Shown here: positions 1-10,633 of the stretch, piece after piece | Layout: each line of letters starts with the position of its first letter | Numbering within the stretch: position 1 is the stretch's first letter | NCBI GenBank assembly: GCA_000753455.2 | Contig: LM994670.1 | Location: 2,119,505-2,182,442, forward strand | DNA: 62,938 nucleotides | From: Clostridium jeddahitimonense | GTDB taxonomy: Bacteria > Bacillota > Clostridia > Clostridiales > Clostridiaceae | Reading direction: 5' to 3' | Made by a program: the position numbers and the translations under genes | The notes under the pieces: model-generated | Told to the model about the DNA's origin: nothing | Database searches by the model: none | What the model saw: only the letters and a program-made list of their open reading frames with translations

Positions 1-10
1 TTTGGGCATA

Positions 11-58
11 AAAAAATCACTCCTAACATTAGATACCAATCTAATTATTAGAAGTGAT
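11..58 (-). terminator. Terminator after spo0A
   Basis: A long imperfect hairpin (arms about 17-34 and 39-58, loop about ACCA) is followed on the minus strand by a run of T. It lies about 100 bases past the spo0A stop, so it probably ends the spo0A transcript. The 3' UTR between stop and hairpin also holds a 10-bp inverted repeat (78-87 with 129-138). Confidence 0.75.
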
Positions 59-157
59 GATAGAAATATATTTATTGGTTTGAAAATCTCATTTTCATAC
101 CCCCATCATTTATGTTGATTGCAATGGAATTTTCAAACTTTGGCTCTATTACTAGCC

Positions 158-964
158 TTAAGATACTTTATTCTTTAATCTTAGCTTGTCAGCAATAATT
201 GCTATAAATTCACTATTAGTTGGCTTGCCTTTATCATTGTGAACAGTATATCCAAATAGCTTATTAATAGCTTCAATTTGTCCCCTACCCCAAGCAACTT
301 CTATAGCATGTCTTATAGCTCTTTCAACTCTGGAAGCTGTTGTATTATATTTCTTCGCTATTGAAGGGTATAACTCTTTTGTTACTGCTGATAAAAGTTC
401 CATATCATTAACAACCATAGTTATAGCTTCTCTTAAATACATATATCCTTTTATATGAGCTGGAACACCAATCTCATGTATAATATTCGTTATTTCAGTC
501 TCTAAATCCATTGGTCCATTTGATGGAAGCACTTCGTTTACTGGCACTGATACTGGTTTCTTTACAACTTCTGTTGAAACAACTCCATTGAACATTTCTC
601 TTATTCTCTTTGTAAAGATATCCATATCAAATGGTTTCACAACATAATAATCTGCCCCTAATGTTATAGCTCTTTGAGTTATTTTATCTTGTCCAACAGC
701 AGATAAAACTATAATTCTTGGGAATTTCTTAAGATTCATTGAATGTAATCTTTCTAATACCCCAAGCCCATCTAAATGTGGCATAATTATATCTAAAACA
801 ACTAGATCTGGCTCTTTTTGCTCAATAAGAGCTAAAGCTTCCTTCCCATCTTTCGCAATACCTGTAACCACTATATCTCTTTGATTTAATAAATAGTCAT
901 TCAAAATACTGCAAAATTCTTTATTATCATCTGCAATTAATACTGAAATTTTATTTGATTCCAT
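158..964 (-). CDS. spo0A: Spo0A, master response regulator of sporulation
   Basis: A 268-residue two-domain transcription factor that commits the cell to sporulation when phosphorylated. The receiver domain covers residues 1 to about 125: acidic pair Asp12/Asp13, phospho-acceptor Asp58 in VVLDIIMP, and the conserved lysine in YYVVKPFD. The C-terminal Spo0A DNA-binding domain is intact, with the recognition helix in [18 protein letters not shown]. The length matches the family. The ATG follows an AAAGGAGAAGGGG-type ribosome site. Its neighbour spoIVB is the usual spo0A partner in Firmicutes. Upstream are a sigma-H-like promoter and an extended -10 sigma-A-like element. Identification is secure from the domains and the synteny. 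Confidence 0.98.
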   Translation of the reverse strand: MESNKISVLIADDNKEFCSILNDYLLNQRDIVVTGIAKDGKEALALIEQKEPDLVVLDIIMPHLDGLGVLERLHSMNLKKFPRIIVLSAVGQDKITQRAITLGADYYVVKPFDMDIFTKRIREMFNGVVSTEVVKKPVSVPVNEVLPSNGPMDLETEITNIIHEIGVPAHIKGYMYLREAITMVVNDMELLSAVTKELYPSIAKKYNTTASRVERAIRHAIEVAWGRGQIEAINKLFGYTVHNDKGKPTNSEFIAIIADKLRLKNKVS

Positions 965-1009
965 TTCCCCTTCTCCTTTACCACGATTTTACATAAATAT
1001 GTATACCAT

Positions 1010-1036
1010 ATTCAACCTTCTATAAAAAAACCCTTC
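1010..1036 (-). promoter_or_regulatory. Candidate sigma-H promoter of spo0A
   Basis: Read on the minus strand, AAGGGTTT is followed about 11 bases later by GTTGAAT, which fits the sigma-H pattern (RnAGGAwww, then RnnGAAT). It lies about 50 bases before the spo0A ATG. In Bacillus subtilis the sporulation promoter of spo0A is sigma-H dependent, so the position makes sense. The match is imperfect at the -35 element. Confidence 0.5.
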
Positions 1037-1103
1037 AAATTTATAGTTTTTTAATTTTTTGTAAAAAATGTGTTTTTTTCAATATAAATGATATCATATT
1101 TGT

Positions 1104-1112
1104 ATTATAACA
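1104..1112 (-). promoter_or_regulatory. Candidate extended -10 promoter of spo0A
   Basis: On the minus strand TGTTATAAT is a full extended -10 element (TGnTATAAT) about 140 bases before spo0A. No good -35 hexamer is visible, which extended -10 promoters tolerate. It could be the vegetative promoter alongside the sigma-H-like one. Confidence 0.4.
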
Positions 1113-1176
1113 CAAGAAAAAAAAACATAATAGCCTTTTTTACATATTTTTGAAATTTTTCTGACTTTTTTAAAAC

Positions 1177-1203
1177 AAAAGCCTACTTAAATAAAGTAGG
1201 CCT
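1177..1203 (-). terminator. Terminator after spoIVB
   Basis: An 8-bp GCCTACTT/AAGTAGGC stem (1181-1202) with a 5-base loop is followed on the minus strand by TTTTGTTTT. It sits just past the spoIVB stop and separates spoIVB from spo0A transcription. Confidence 0.8.
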
Positions 1204-1208
1204 TACTT

Positions 1209-2399
1209 TTAAGGTAAAATTTCTGCATCTTTTAACATCCATTCGATATAGATACCATATCCATAATCCGGTTTGTTTATCAAAACGTGAGTAACTGCAC
1301 CAATTATTTTATCATTTTGTATTATTGGACTTCCACTCATTCCTTGAACAATTCCTCCAGTACGATTTAATAATTCTTCATCAGTTACTCTAATTACCAT
1401 GCTTTTAGGACCTGGTTTATCTTGTGGCAGTAATTTTACTATCTCAATATCATATAATTTAGGGCCTTCTTCTCCAATTGTAGTTATAATCTGAGCTGGT
1501 CCTTCATTTATTTCATTTCTATAACCAACTTGCATAGGTGAATTAAACACAGGATTAATTAAAGGTTCTGTTGTTTTTCCATATATTCCAGAGCCTAAAT
1601 TTTTGTTTATGCTTCCAATAGAATCTTTTTCATTTAAGAATAATCCTTTAAGTTCTCCTGGTGTTCCTCTTTGACCTTTCCTAACACTTAAAATTGATGA
1701 TTTAAGCAATTCACCATCTTTTATAGAGAATATTGTATTTGTATCTGCATCAGTTATTGGATGCCCTAAAGCTCCAAATGTATCAGTATTTTCATGATAG
1801 AAGGTTAAAGTACCAATACCTGCTGTAGAATCACGAACCCATAATCCTAATTTATATTCCTCTCCTTCTTTTATAAGCTTAATTTCTTTTGTCAGCTTAC
1901 TTTTTCCTCTTAGAATTTCAACACTTAAATTTTCATCACTACTTGATTTAACTTTAGCTATTAAATCTTTAGAACTTTGTATTTCAGTTCCATTTACTTT
2001 TAAAATCATATCTCCTAACTCTATTCCTGAACTTTTTCCCGGGCTATCCATAGTTCCATCTGAAGTTTCTATGTTAGAATAGCCAACAACTAATACTCCA
2101 TTAGTTGATAATTTCACTCCAACACTAGTTCCTCCAGGATATAATTCTAAACTTGAAACTGTTTGAACTGCTACAGATTTTATAGGAAATAATCCTAAAA
2201 AATCTACATTTAATTTATCGTTATTCAATTTTATTTTGTTTAGAAAGCTGTTATTCTGTAATGAAACGTCTGTTAACTTTGACTCCTCATTGATATAAAT
2301 TTTATCTGGTATCTTTGTTATACTTAGATAAGTTATTAAAGTCAAAATAAACATTGGAGCAGCTATTATGCTAAAACGTTTAATGAACTTCTTAATCAT
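1209..2399 (-). CDS. spoIVB: SpoIVB, PDZ-type serine peptidase signalling pro-sigma-K activation
   Basis: A 396-residue peptidase made in the forespore. In the family it crosses to the intermembrane space and triggers SpoIVF so that pro-sigma-K is cleaved in the mother cell. One N-terminal membrane anchor or signal segment spans residues about 9-28. A PDZ domain lies around 105-180. The peptidase domain carries the catalytic His of ALGHPITD (His213) and the serine motif GMSGSP (about 353-358). The ATG has a strong AGGAGG site. It lies directly upstream of spo0A as in other Clostridium and Bacillus genomes. It has its own terminator on each side, so it is probably monocistronic. Confidence 0.96.
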   Translation of the reverse strand: MIKKFIKRFSIIAAPMFILTLITYLSITKIPDKIYINEESKLTDVSLQNNSFLNKIKLNNDKLNVDFLGLFPIKSVAVQTVSSLELYPGGTSVGVKLSTNGVLVVGYSNIETSDGTMDSPGKSSGIELGDMILKVNGTEIQSSKDLIAKVKSSSDENLSVEILRGKSKLTKEIKLIKEGEEYKLGLWVRDSTAGIGTLTFYHENTDTFGALGHPITDADTNTIFSIKDGELLKSSILSVRKGQRGTPGELKGLFLNEKDSIGSINKNLGSGIYGKTTEPLINPVFNSPMQVGYRNEINEGPAQIITTIGEEGPKLYDIEIVKLLPQDKPGPKSMVIRVTDEELLNRTGGIVQGMSGSPIIQNDKIIGAVTHVLINKPDYGYGIYIEWMLKDAEILP

Positions 2400-2504
2400 T
2401 TTATCTCCTCCTTTGCTTCTGACTTTAATTTTCCCTTATAGAATTTACAATATGCTGTGGTAACTTTGTTATTAAAGTCAAATATTATTAAGAGAAATAA
2501 TTTT

Positions 2505-2550
2505 TTATAAAAAAAATAAAACCATGTTTTTTTTCCATGATTTTATTTTC
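2505..2550 (-). terminator. Terminator after recN
   Basis: Arms AAAATAAAACCATG (2513-2526) and CATGATTTTATTTT (2536-2549) form a long AT-rich hairpin with T runs on both sides. It lies about 25 bases past the recN stop and probably ends the recN transcript. It could act in both directions. Confidence 0.65.
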
Positions 2551-2575
2551 TGCAGTATTACTCAATCTTATGTAA

Positions 2576-4276
2576 TTATATATGATTTTTTTTAATTTCA
2601 TCTTTTTTTAAATCAGCAAATTTAACCATTTCTGAGGCATTTTCTAATGCTACGCTACTTATTTCATCTCCACCAATCATTTTAGCAATTTCCTTTACTT
2701 TTTCATCTTTAGGTAATATCTTAATTCCAGTAAATGTTTTATTATCTTTTATCTTTTTAGATACAAAATAATGATTATCTGAAAGTGCAGCTATCTGTGG
2801 CAAATGCGTAATACATAAAACTTGATGTTTCGTAGAAACCTGATACATCTTTTCTCCAACACGCTTTCCAATAGCACCACTTATACCAGTATCAATTTCA
2901 TCGAATATAAGTGTAGGAATTCTATCTTTATCTACAAAAACACACTTTAAAGCTAGCATAATTCTTGATAATTCTCCTCCAGATAAAACTTTTTCTAACG
3001 GCTTTAGTGGTTCACCTGGATTAGCTGATACTAAAAATTGAACATCATCATATCCATATTGATTGAAATCTTCACACAACTCAACTTCTATTTTAATTCT
3101 AGCTTTTTCTAATCCTACATAAGAAAGTTCTTCTTTTATACTCTTTTGTAAAATTTCAGCTGCTTCAACTCTTATGATATGTATTTTTTCTCCAACTTTT
3201 CTCATTTCAGATTTAAGTAAGTCTAATTCTTCTTTTAATTTATTAATTATTACTTCAGAGTTTGTCAATTCCTCATATTGTTCTTTTAAATTTTTTAAAT
3301 TTTCTAATATATCTTCAATAGAGTTTCCATATTTTCTTTTATAAATATCAATTTGATATATTCTTTCATTTATTTTAGCTAATTCATTTTCATCATAATA
3401 TATTTCATCACCAATATCACGAATCTCTCTTGATGCTTCTTCTATAACATAATATGCTTCTTCTATTTCAACTCTTCTATTTTTAATCTTATCTAAATGT
3501 CCTTCTACTGATGATAGCTCAGTAATTACCTTAGATAAACCTTCTAATACCGATATTCCTTCGTTTGAATTATGTAGATAACTATAACTTTTAGAAAGAC
3601 TTAACGAAATTTTTTCTGCATTATTAAGTAGATTAAATTCTTCTTTTAAAGCTTCTTCTTCACCAACTTTTAAATTAGCTTTTTCAATATCGTCAATTTG
3701 AAACTTTATATAGTCAACTAATTTTTCTCTATCCTCATTTCCTTTAAGTCTATTTAACTTTTCTAGCAACTCTATATGTCTATTTCTTAATGAATCAAAT
3801 TGACTTAATAAACCTTCTAACTTATCCATATAAAATTCATCTAAATATAAAATATGAGTTCCTTTATTAAGTAAGTTTTGGTTTTGATGTTGGCCATGTA
3901 TATCTAAAAGCTTTTCTCTTATTCTTTTTAATTGAGATAATACAATAGTTCTTCCATTTACCTTTATAAAACTTTTACCAAAAATAGTAGTTTCTCTTGT
4001 AATTATTAATAACTCATCTTTTTCTATACCTAACTGGTCTAATATTTCATAAATCTCTTTATTTTCTATAGAGAAAATTGCTTCTACATATGTTTTTTCT
4101 TCTCCATACCTTATTAAATCTTTAGAAAACTTTCCACCTAAAACATAATCAATAGTATCAATTAATATAGATTTACCGGCACCAGTTTCTCCTGATAATA
4201 TATTAAATCCTGCACCAAATTCAACTGAAAGTTCCTGAATCAATGCAAAGTTTTTTATATTTAATCCAATTAACAT
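2576..4276 (-). CDS. recN: RecN, SMC-like DNA repair ATPase
   Basis: A 566-residue SMC/RAD50-type protein that acts early at DNA double-strand breaks. The N-terminal Walker A GETGAGKS is at residues 29-36. A long charged coiled-coil region fills the middle (about 150-380). The C-terminal ABC head holds the signature LSGGELSRIMLAL and Walker B LIFDEIDTGISG. The length is typical of RecN. It follows argR by 23 bases, an arrangement conserved in Firmicutes, and ends the run that begins upstream at nusB. Confidence 0.97.
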   Translation of the reverse strand: MLIGLNIKNFALIQELSVEFGAGFNILSGETGAGKSILIDTIDYVLGGKFSKDLIRYGEEKTYVEAIFSIENKEIYEILDQLGIEKDELLIITRETTIFGKSFIKVNGRTIVLSQLKRIREKLLDIHGQHQNQNLLNKGTHILYLDEFYMDKLEGLLSQFDSLRNRHIELLEKLNRLKGNEDREKLVDYIKFQIDDIEKANLKVGEEEALKEEFNLLNNAEKISLSLSKSYSYLHNSNEGISVLEGLSKVITELSSVEGHLDKIKNRRVEIEEAYYVIEEASREIRDIGDEIYYDENELAKINERIYQIDIYKRKYGNSIEDILENLKNLKEQYEELTNSEVIINKLKEELDLLKSEMRKVGEKIHIIRVEAAEILQKSIKEELSYVGLEKARIKIEVELCEDFNQYGYDDVQFLVSANPGEPLKPLEKVLSGGELSRIMLALKCVFVDKDRIPTLIFDEIDTGISGAIGKRVGEKMYQVSTKHQVLCITHLPQIAALSDNHYFVSKKIKDNKTFTGIKILPKDEKVKEIAKMIGGDEISSVALENASEMVKFADLKKDEIKKNHI

Positions 4277-4299
4277 TGTACCCCACCTTTAGATCTAAT

Positions 4300-4749
4300 T
4301 TAAGAAATGATCTTTCTTACTTTTAATATAAGCTCCTCAGCTTTTTCATCAGTTCTAACTAAAATAAATATAGTATTGTCTCCTGCGATTGTCCCTGCAA
4401 CATCCTCTGTATAAAGATTATCTATAGCTTCTGCAACTGCTGACGCTGCACCTGTTAATGTTTTTAAAACAACAAATCTATCAACTTTTTCTGCAGATAT
4501 TGCTGCATTTTTCAAAATGCTATATAGCTTATCATTTAATCCACGCTCTTCTTGAGTTGGAGCTACATATCTATATTTACCTGATGAACTTTGCATTTTA
4601 ACAAGCTTTAATATTTTTATATCTCTTGATACTGTAGCTTGTGTTACATCAAATCCATTTTTTTTAAGCTCTTCTGCTAATTCTTCTTGTGTTTCAATCT
4701 CGGATTGGTTTATTATTTCTAGTACTTTATTATGTCTTTTTGACTTCAA
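4300..4749 (-). CDS. argR: ArgR/AhrC arginine repressor
   Basis: A 149-residue arginine-responsive repressor and activator. The N-terminal winged helix has the conserved [12 protein letters not shown] recognition segment. The C-terminal oligomerisation and arginine-binding domain includes [14 protein letters not shown] place the start at a TTG (4749) because GAGGAGA sits six bases before it and the protein then begins MKSKRH, the usual family start. The longer GTG reading at 4764 would overlap that ribosome site. The nadK stop codon ends one base upstream, so translation of the two genes is probably coupled. Confidence 0.93.
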   Translation of the reverse strand: MKSKRHNKVLEIINQSEIETQEELAEELKKNGFDVTQATVSRDIKILKLVKMQSSSGKYRYVAPTQEERGLNDKLYSILKNAAISAEKVDRFVVLKTLTGAASAVAEAIDNLYTEDVAGTIAGDNTIFILVRTDEKAEELILKVRKIIS

Positions 4750-4750
4750 A

Positions 4751-5602
4751 CTAATTCTCCTCACCTTCTACTTGATTATTTAAAATCTTTTTACGTAACA
4801 CTTTAAAATAATCGTAATCATCTAATAGTAATATTTTTGCATTTTCTTTTGATTTTTTTATTCTAATAATGCTTTTATCAATATTTTTCAAGGATTTTTG
4901 TCCATCAAAAGTTAAATATATCTCTTCACTATAGCTATCTGCTTTAATTTCTATTTTACTTTTAGCATTTAAAACTATAGGTTGCATACTCTTAGTATGT
5001 GGACAAATAGGAGTAATTGTAATAACTTCCATATCTGGATAAACAAAAGGACCTCCTGCTGAAAATGAATATGCCGTTGATCCTGTTGGAGTAGCTATGA
5101 TCAATCCATCTCCCTTAAAAGTATAGTATAGCTTATCATCAATAAATACTTTAAACTTCATCATTCTAGATAATGTACCTCTTGCTATAACTATATCATT
5201 TAAGGCCTTATTCACTTCAAGCTTACCTTCAATATTGCTTTCACATTCTAATAAGATTCTATCTTGAATTATAAATTCATTATTCTTAATTTTTTTCAAA
5301 GCATAATCTAAATTATCTATTTCTATACTTGCAAGAAATCCTAAATTTCCAATATTAACTCCTAAAATAGGGTAATTATATTTTTCATTTATATCTCTTG
5401 CTACACCTAAAATAGTTCCATCTCCACCTAGAACAATAATTAAATCTAGTTTTTCTTTAAAGTCGATAGAACTCATATCAAAGCTGTTTAAAACTATAAT
5501 ATTAGAATCTAAAAATACACTTTTTAATTTTAATAATATCTTTTCTAGTATTTTTCCATCTTTATCTTTTGAAGGATTTAACGCTATAGCAATATTTCTC
5601 AT
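4751..5602 (-). CDS. nadK: NAD kinase
   Basis: A 283-residue NAD(+) kinase that makes NADP from NAD and ATP or polyphosphate. The family GGDGTILG motif is at residues 59-66, followed by NIGNLGFLA and the NAD-binding [16 protein letters not shown] segment with the conserved TPTGSTAY loop. The length fits the Gram-positive type. It sits between tlyA and argR as in many Clostridia, almost touching argR, so it belongs to the dxs-tlyA-nadK-argR-recN transcript. Confidence 0.97.
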   Translation of the reverse strand: MRNIAIALNPSKDKDGKILEKILLKLKSVFLDSNIIVLNSFDMSSIDFKEKLDLIIVLGGDGTILGVARDINEKYNYPILGVNIGNLGFLASIEIDNLDYALKKIKNNEFIIQDRILLECESNIEGKLEVNKALNDIVIARGTLSRMMKFKVFIDDKLYYTFKGDGLIIATPTGSTAYSFSAGGPFVYPDMEVITITPICPHTKSMQPIVLNAKSKIEIKADSYSEEIYLTFDGQKSLKNIDKSIIRIKKSKENAKILLLDDYDYFKVLRKKILNNQVEGEEN

Positions 5603-5634
5603 AATATTTCCTTTTCAAACTCTCCTATACCTAA

Positions 5635-5655
5635 AGCCAGCTATTATAGCTGGCT
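5635..5655 (-). repeat. Perfect hairpin around the tlyA stop codon
   Basis: AGCCAGCTA and TAGCTGGCT form a 9-bp perfect stem whose 3-base loop is the TAA stop codon of tlyA on the minus strand. No T run follows (TTTAGG), so it is not a standard terminator. It may protect the mRNA end or set spacing before nadK. Confidence 0.6.
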
Positions 5656-6453
5656 ATGTGATTGCTCTATTATTTCATCAATTTGATCTAGACTAAAATC
5701 TGATTCTCTTTCTTTATCTTTTGAAAAATATACAAGATACTCTCTATTTCCTTCTGGTCCTTTTATTGGAGAAAAACTCATTCCAACTATATTAAACTCA
5801 TTTTCTATTAAATAATTAGCTATATTACTTACAACTTCTTTATGTACTGACTTTTCTCTAACTACACCTTTTTTTCCTACTTTATCTCTTCCAGCTTCGA
5901 ATTGTGGCTTAATTAAAGCTACAACTTCTCCATTATCCTTAAGTAAATTTTTAACAGCTGGCATTATAGTTCTTAAAGAAATAAATGAAACATCTATAGA
6001 CGCAAAATCTAATTTATCTCCTATATCTTCTGGAGTCACATATCTTATATTTGTTCTCTCCATGCAAACTACTCTTTCATCAACTCTAAGTTTCCAAGCA
6101 AATTGCCCGTAACCAACATCTACTGAAAATACTTTAGTAGCTCCATTTTGAAGCATACAATCAGTAAATCCACCGGTAGAAGCACCAATATCCATACATA
6201 CCTTATTGTCTAATGATATGTTAAATTCATTCATAGCCTTTTCTAGCTTTAATCCGCCTCTACTTACATATTTTAATTCTTCACCTTTAAATATAATTTC
6301 AGCATCTCTATTTACTTTTTCTCCAGCCTTGTCAACTCTATGCCCATCAACAAAAACTAATCCAGCCATAATATTAGTCTTTGCTCTTTCTCTTGAATTA
6401 CATATGCCCTTTTCAACTAAAAGTATATCTAATCTTTCTTTTTTTGATGACAT
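5644..6453 (-). CDS. tlyA: TlyA family rRNA 2'-O-methyltransferase
   Basis: A 269-residue protein with an N-terminal S4 RNA-binding domain (residues 1 to about 65) and an FtsJ-like SAM-dependent methyltransferase domain with motif I DIGASTGGFTD near residue 90. TlyA in mycobacteria methylates 16S and 23S rRNA and is often annotated as a hemolysin; the rRNA role is the better supported one. I start it at the ATG at 6453, which follows AAAGGAGAT by a good spacing. The 12-residue longer reading has no ribosome site. It follows dxs by 11 bases. Confidence 0.93.
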   Translation of the reverse strand: MSSKKERLDILLVEKGICNSRERAKTNIMAGLVFVDGHRVDKAGEKVNRDAEIIFKGEELKYVSRGGLKLEKAMNEFNISLDNKVCMDIGASTGGFTDCMLQNGATKVFSVDVGYGQFAWKLRVDERVVCMERTNIRYVTPEDIGDKLDFASIDVSFISLRTIMPAVKNLLKDNGEVVALIKPQFEAGRDKVGKKGVVREKSVHKEVVSNIANYLIENEFNIVGMSFSPIKGPEGNREYLVYFSKDKERESDFSLDQIDEIIEQSHSQL

Positions 6454-6464
6454 CTTTATCTCCT

Positions 6465-8324
6465 TTATTCCTGTATCTCTACTATGCAATCTTTTATTCC
6501 TTTTGGATCTAAGCCTGCATCTTTATAAAGATTTGTAACATCTCCATGTGGTACAAACTCATCTTTAAAGCCTAGAGCTCTAAATTTCCCATTAAATCCT
6601 ATCCTATTTAATTCCATTAATACATACGAACCAAATCCACCATTTACCATATTATCTTCAACAGTAACTATATTAAATCCTTTTTGTACTAATTCACTTA
6701 ACATTTTTAAATCTAATGGTTTTATAAATGTAGCATTAATTATAGTAGGATTATATCCAAGTTCTAATAACTTTCTTCTTGCAATTAATGAATGTTGAAC
6801 CATTTTGCCCGTAGCTATAATTGCAACATTCTCTCCTTCTATAATCTTTTCCCACTTTCCATAATTTATTTCACTAATCGGTATAATTTCATCACAGCAA
6901 TCTGAACCTCTAGGATATCTAATAGCTACTGGCCCATTTTGCTTTATAGCCCATTTCAACATTAATGATAATTCATCTAAATGTTTAGGTGCTAAAACCT
7001 TTAAATTTGGTATTTGTGAAAGATATGATAAATCAAAAACACCTTGATGAGTTTCTCCATCTTCTCCTACTATCCCTGCTCTATCTATAGCAAAAATAAC
7101 CGGTAAATTTTGGATGCACACATCGTGAATTATCTGATCAAACGCCCTTTGTAGAAAAGTTGAATAAACAGCAAATATAGGTTTTAATCCAGCACTTGCC
7201 ATACCAGCTGCTAAAGTCGTTGCATGTTCTTCAGCTATTCCTACATCAAAAAATCTATTGGGGTATTTTTTTGAAAACTCTTTCAATCCAGTTCCATCAG
7301 GCATTGCTGCTGTTATAGCAACTACTCTATCATCATTTTCAGCAAGCTCAATCATAGTATCTCCAAAGACTTTTGAATAAGTCTTTTTAGGATTTATATT
7401 AGTTTCTCCACTTTCTAAATCAAAAGGCGATACTCCATGATATTTATTGGGATTTTTCTCTGCAAATTCATATCCTCTTCCCTTTTGAGTTATTACGTGT
7501 ACAATAACTGGTCCATTAATAAGTTTGGCTTTTGTTAAAACATCATTCATCATATCAATGTCATGTCCATCAATAGGACCTATGTACTTTATTCCCATGC
7601 CTTCAAAAAACATCGATGGTACTAATAATTGTTTTATACTATCTTTGACTTTATGTATAGAATTATTTAATACTTTTCCGATACTTGAACCATTTAAGGT
7701 AGAGCTTATATCTTCCTTAAGCTTATTATATCCTGGTCCTACTCTAAGTTTATTTAAGTGATTTGACAAGCCCCCAACATTTTTAGAAATAGACATTTGA
7801 TTATCATTTAATACTATTGTAAGATTTGTTTTGTTAAACCCTACATCATTAAGCGCTTCTAAAGCCATTCCCCCTGTTAATGCTCCATCTCCAATAACTG
7901 CTACAACATCAAAATCTTCTTTTAGTACGTCTCTAGCTCTTGCTATTCCAACAGCTGCAGATATAGATGTACTGCTGTGCCCTGCACCAAATGCATCATA
8001 TTTACTTTCACATCTTTTAGGGAAGCCGCACAATCCTTCATATTTTCTTAAAGTTCCAAATTTATCTTTTCTTCCTGATAACATCTTATGTATATAGGTT
8101 TGATGTCCTACATCCCATACAATCTTGTCTTTTTCAAGATTGTATGATTTGTATAAACTTAAAGTTAATTCAACAACTCCTAAATTTGAAGATAAATGTC
8201 CCCCAGTTTTTGAAACGCTATCGATTAAAAACGTTCTAATCTCTTGGGATAATTTATATAGTTCTTCAGTATCTAACTCATGAATGTCACCTGGAGACTT
8301 TATATTATTCAATATATTTCCCAT
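6465..8324 (-). CDS. dxs: 1-deoxy-D-xylulose-5-phosphate synthase
   Basis: A 619-residue thiamine-diphosphate enzyme joining pyruvate and glyceraldehyde 3-phosphate, the entry step of the MEP isoprenoid pathway. Visible motifs are [12 protein letters not shown], the ThDP/Mg site [15 protein letters not shown] (about 143-157), and the transketolase-like [17 protein letters not shown]. Length and domain order (N-terminal ThDP domain, pyrimidine domain, C-terminal transketolase domain) are normal. The next gene upstream, ispA, uses the pathway's products, so precursor supply and prenyl-chain synthesis are encoded together. Confidence 0.98.
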   Translation of the reverse strand: MGNILNNIKSPGDIHELDTEELYKLSQEIRTFLIDSVSKTGGHLSSNLGVVELTLSLYKSYNLEKDKIVWDVGHQTYIHKMLSGRKDKFGTLRKYEGLCGFPKRCESKYDAFGAGHSSTSISAAVGIARARDVLKEDFDVVAVIGDGALTGGMALEALNDVGFNKTNLTIVLNDNQMSISKNVGGLSNHLNKLRVGPGYNKLKEDISSTLNGSSIGKVLNNSIHKVKDSIKQLLVPSMFFEGMGIKYIGPIDGHDIDMMNDVLTKAKLINGPVIVHVITQKGRGYEFAEKNPNKYHGVSPFDLESGETNINPKKTYSKVFGDTMIELAENDDRVVAITAAMPDGTGLKEFSKKYPNRFFDVGIAEEHATTLAAGMASAGLKPIFAVYSTFLQRAFDQIIHDVCIQNLPVIFAIDRAGIVGEDGETHQGVFDLSYLSQIPNLKVLAPKHLDELSLMLKWAIKQNGPVAIRYPRGSDCCDEIIPISEINYGKWEKIIEGENVAIIATGKMVQHSLIARRKLLELGYNPTIINATFIKPLDLKMLSELVQKGFNIVTVEDNMVNGGFGSYVLMELNRIGFNGKFRALGFKDEFVPHGDVTNLYKDAGLDPKGIKDCIVEIQE

Positions 8325-8344
8325 ACATCATACCATTCCTTTGT

Positions 8345-9214
8345 TTAATATTCTCTATCCAATAATTCATATGTTAAATTAATTAAATTTGTACTATCTA
8401 CAGATAGAGTCTTCAGTATCTGAATACAATTCTCCGTTAATTCTTTACATTCTTTTTTACAATATTCCAATCCATAAAGCGATATAAAATTAGTTTTATC
8501 ATTATTTTCATCACTTAATGTATTTTTTCCTAATTTCTTCACATTACCTTCTACATCAAGTATATCATCTTTTATTTGAAAAACTAAACCTAATTTTTGT
8601 CCAAATTCATTTAGTTTATTTTTATCATCTTCATTAGCTCCAGCTAAGATTGCTCCAACTACAACTGATACTCTTATAAGTTCACCAGTTTTCTTTAAAT
8701 GCATATAATTTAGTACATCTTTTGAAACTTTCTTTCCTTCGCTTACAATATCCACAACTTGGCCACCAATCATACCTTCTGGTCCTGCTGCTTCAGCAAT
8801 TTCGACAGCAGCCTTTAAAGCACCTTCTCCATTTCTCAATGAAAAACTCATCATTAATGACATAGCTTCATTTAATAGCGTGTCTCCAGCTAATATAGCT
8901 ATAGCTTCACCATACTTTTTATGATTTGTTGGCATACCTCTTCTTAAATCATCATTATCCATTGCTGGCAAATCATCATGAATCAGTGAATAAGTATGGA
9001 TCATCTCCATAGCTGCTGCCATAGGTAAAATATCTTTCCAATTATCCTTGTACATACTATAACTTAATATCATTAATATAGGCCTTATTCTTTTACCACC
9101 AATATTTAAGCTATAGCTTGCTGAATCGTATATTATCTTATTATAATTTCCTTTATCATTAAAATAGCTTTTTAGGTAATCATTAAGTGAATCTCTAATT
9201 TCTTTATTCTTCAT
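8345..9214 (-). CDS. ispA: Short-chain polyprenyl diphosphate synthase (IspA type)
   Basis: A 289-residue trans-prenyltransferase that condenses isopentenyl diphosphate with allylic diphosphates, most likely giving farnesyl or geranylgeranyl diphosphate. The first aspartate-rich motif DDLPAMD is at residues 80-86 and the second, DDILD, at 216-220. The exact chain length cannot be fixed from the sequence. I use the ATG at 9214; a GTG directly before it (9217) is also possible. It overlaps the end of xseB by 11 bases, so the genes are translationally coupled. Confidence 0.95.
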   Translation of the reverse strand: MKNKEIRDSLNDYLKSYFNDKGNYNKIIYDSASYSLNIGGKRIRPILMILSYSMYKDNWKDILPMAAAMEMIHTYSLIHDDLPAMDNDDLRRGMPTNHKKYGEAIAILAGDTLLNEAMSLMMSFSLRNGEGALKAAVEIAEAAGPEGMIGGQVVDIVSEGKKVSKDVLNYMHLKKTGELIRVSVVVGAILAGANEDDKNKLNEFGQKLGLVFQIKDDILDVEGNVKKLGKNTLSDENNDKTNFISLYGLEYCKKECKELTENCIQILKTLSVDSTNLINLTYELLDREY

Positions 9215-9419
9215 CACTATTCACCACTTCATTTTCTTCTTTTATATTTATAAATTTGCCTTCTAAAGTGTTTAACGTTTTGTACAACTTATTTATCAGC
9301 TTACTCCCTTTTTCATATTCCTTCATTGATTCCTCAAGAGTAAGTTCGGAATTTTCTAAATTTCTTAGAATATCCTCTAAGTTTTCAATCATCTCATTAT
9401 AGCTTTCTTTTTTAGCCAT
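9204..9419 (-). CDS. xseB: Exodeoxyribonuclease VII small subunit
   Basis: A 71-residue helical protein, the small subunit of exonuclease VII, which degrades single-stranded DNA from both ends. The [19 protein letters not shown] segment matches the family. It overlaps xseA by one base and ispA by 11 bases. Several copies assemble on the XseA coiled coil. Confidence 0.95.
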   Translation of the reverse strand: MAKKESYNEMIENLEDILRNLENSELTLEESMKEYEKGSKLINKLYKTLNTLEGKFINIKEENEVVNSDEE

Positions 9420-10633
9420 TATAAATCTCCTCCCCTTTCTGTTAGGATAAAGCTTCCCTTAACATACCCATCTCTCAAAGTAATATTAATATCTTCCTTA
9501 TCACTAAAATCCCCTACACTTTTTAAAAAGTTATCATTATCATCTTTAATTATAGCATATCCTTTTCTTAAGATATTTATAGGGCTTCGAGCCTGAAGAA
9601 TTTCATTTAGAGATATTAATTTATGTTTCTCTCTATCTATCTTATTTTTAACAGTAAAATCCAATCTCTCTTTTAAATTTTGAACTTCTAAATATCCATT
9701 TACAATTTTATTTAGAGGAGATTTTAATCTTAATAACTCATCATAACTTTCTAGCAAGTTTTTTTCTACATCAAACTTTCTTTCCATTATCTTATTAAGA
9801 TTATATTGATTATTTTCAATTCTATTATATATCTCTATTTCTAAAGGTGTTACTAACTCTGCTGCTTGTGAAGGTGTAGCTGCTCTTAAATCTGCAACAA
9901 AATCTGATATAGTAAAGTCCACTTCATGCCCAACAGCAGAAACAATAGGAATATTAGATTTAAATATCGCTACAGCTAGATCTTCTTCATTAAAGTTCCA
10001 TAACTCTTCTATAGAACCTCCGCCTCTACCAATAATTATTACATCTACATTCTTTTTTCTATTGAAATACTTTATACCTTCAATAACAGTTTTATAGGCT
10101 CCATTACCTTGAACCTGAGCAGGATAAAGCATTATATTAACTAAACTATTTCTTCGTCTAATAACATTCTTTATATCTTGTATAGCCGCCCCTGTTTCTG
10201 ATGTAACTACACCTATTGAGCTAATCTCTTTAGGTATATCCTTTTTTAATTCTTCATCAAAATATCCTTCTTTAGCTAATTTAGACTTTAACTTTTCAAA
10301 CTTGATATATAGTTCTCCTATACCTTCCTTTTCAATTTCATCACAGTAAATCTGAAAAGTACCGCTAGCTGTATAAACCGACGCTCTCCCTTTAACAATG
10401 ACTTCCATTCCATCTTCTAAAGGAAACTGTAAATCATATGCTCTATTTTTAAACATTATACAATTTATCTTGCCAGCAGAATCCTTTAAAGAAAAGTATA
10501 TATGTCCACTTGAATGAAGCTTTAAATTAGAAATCTCCCCTTTTACAGAGAGATTATTTAATATAAAGTCATTATCTAATATTTTTTTTATATAATTATT
10601 TACTTCTGAAACAGATAATGTCTTAATCTTCAT
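9419..10633 (-). CDS. xseA: Exodeoxyribonuclease VII large subunit
   Basis: A 404-residue catalytic subunit. An N-terminal OB fold (about 1-100) binds DNA. The catalytic core includes [29 protein letters not shown] and [18 protein letters not shown], and a coiled-coil C-terminus binds XseB. The length is normal. It overlaps folD by 11 bases and xseB by one base, so it sits inside one transcript running from nusB. Confidence 0.97.
   Translation of the reverse strand: MKIKTLSVSEVNNYIKKILDNDFILNNLSVKGEISNLKLHSSGHIYFSLKDSAGKINCIMFKNRAYDLQFPLEDGMEVIVKGRASVYTASGTFQIYCDEIEKEGIGELYIKFEKLKSKLAKEGYFDEELKKDIPKEISSIGVVTSETGAAIQDIKNVIRRRNSLVNIMLYPAQVQGNGAYKTVIEGIKYFNRKKNVDVIIIGRGGGSIEELWNFNEEDLAVAIFKSNIPIVSAVGHEVDFTISDFVADLRAATPSQAAELVTPLEIEIYNRIENNQYNLNKIMERKFDVEKNLLESYDELLRLKSPLNKIVNGYLEVQNLKERLDFTVKNKIDREKHKLISLNEILQARSPINILRKGYAIIKDDNDNFLKSVGDFSDKEDINITLRDGYVKGSFILTERGGDL

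Noticed and set aside
2400..2504. Possible forespore promoter for spoIVB (GCATATT)
   Set aside because: No matching -10 at the proper spacing; cannot be supported by eye.
6206..6538. Forward open frame opposite tlyA and dxs
   Set aside because: Antisense shadow of real coding sequence; no ribosome site or family match. The same holds for the other forward frames within the minus-strand genes.
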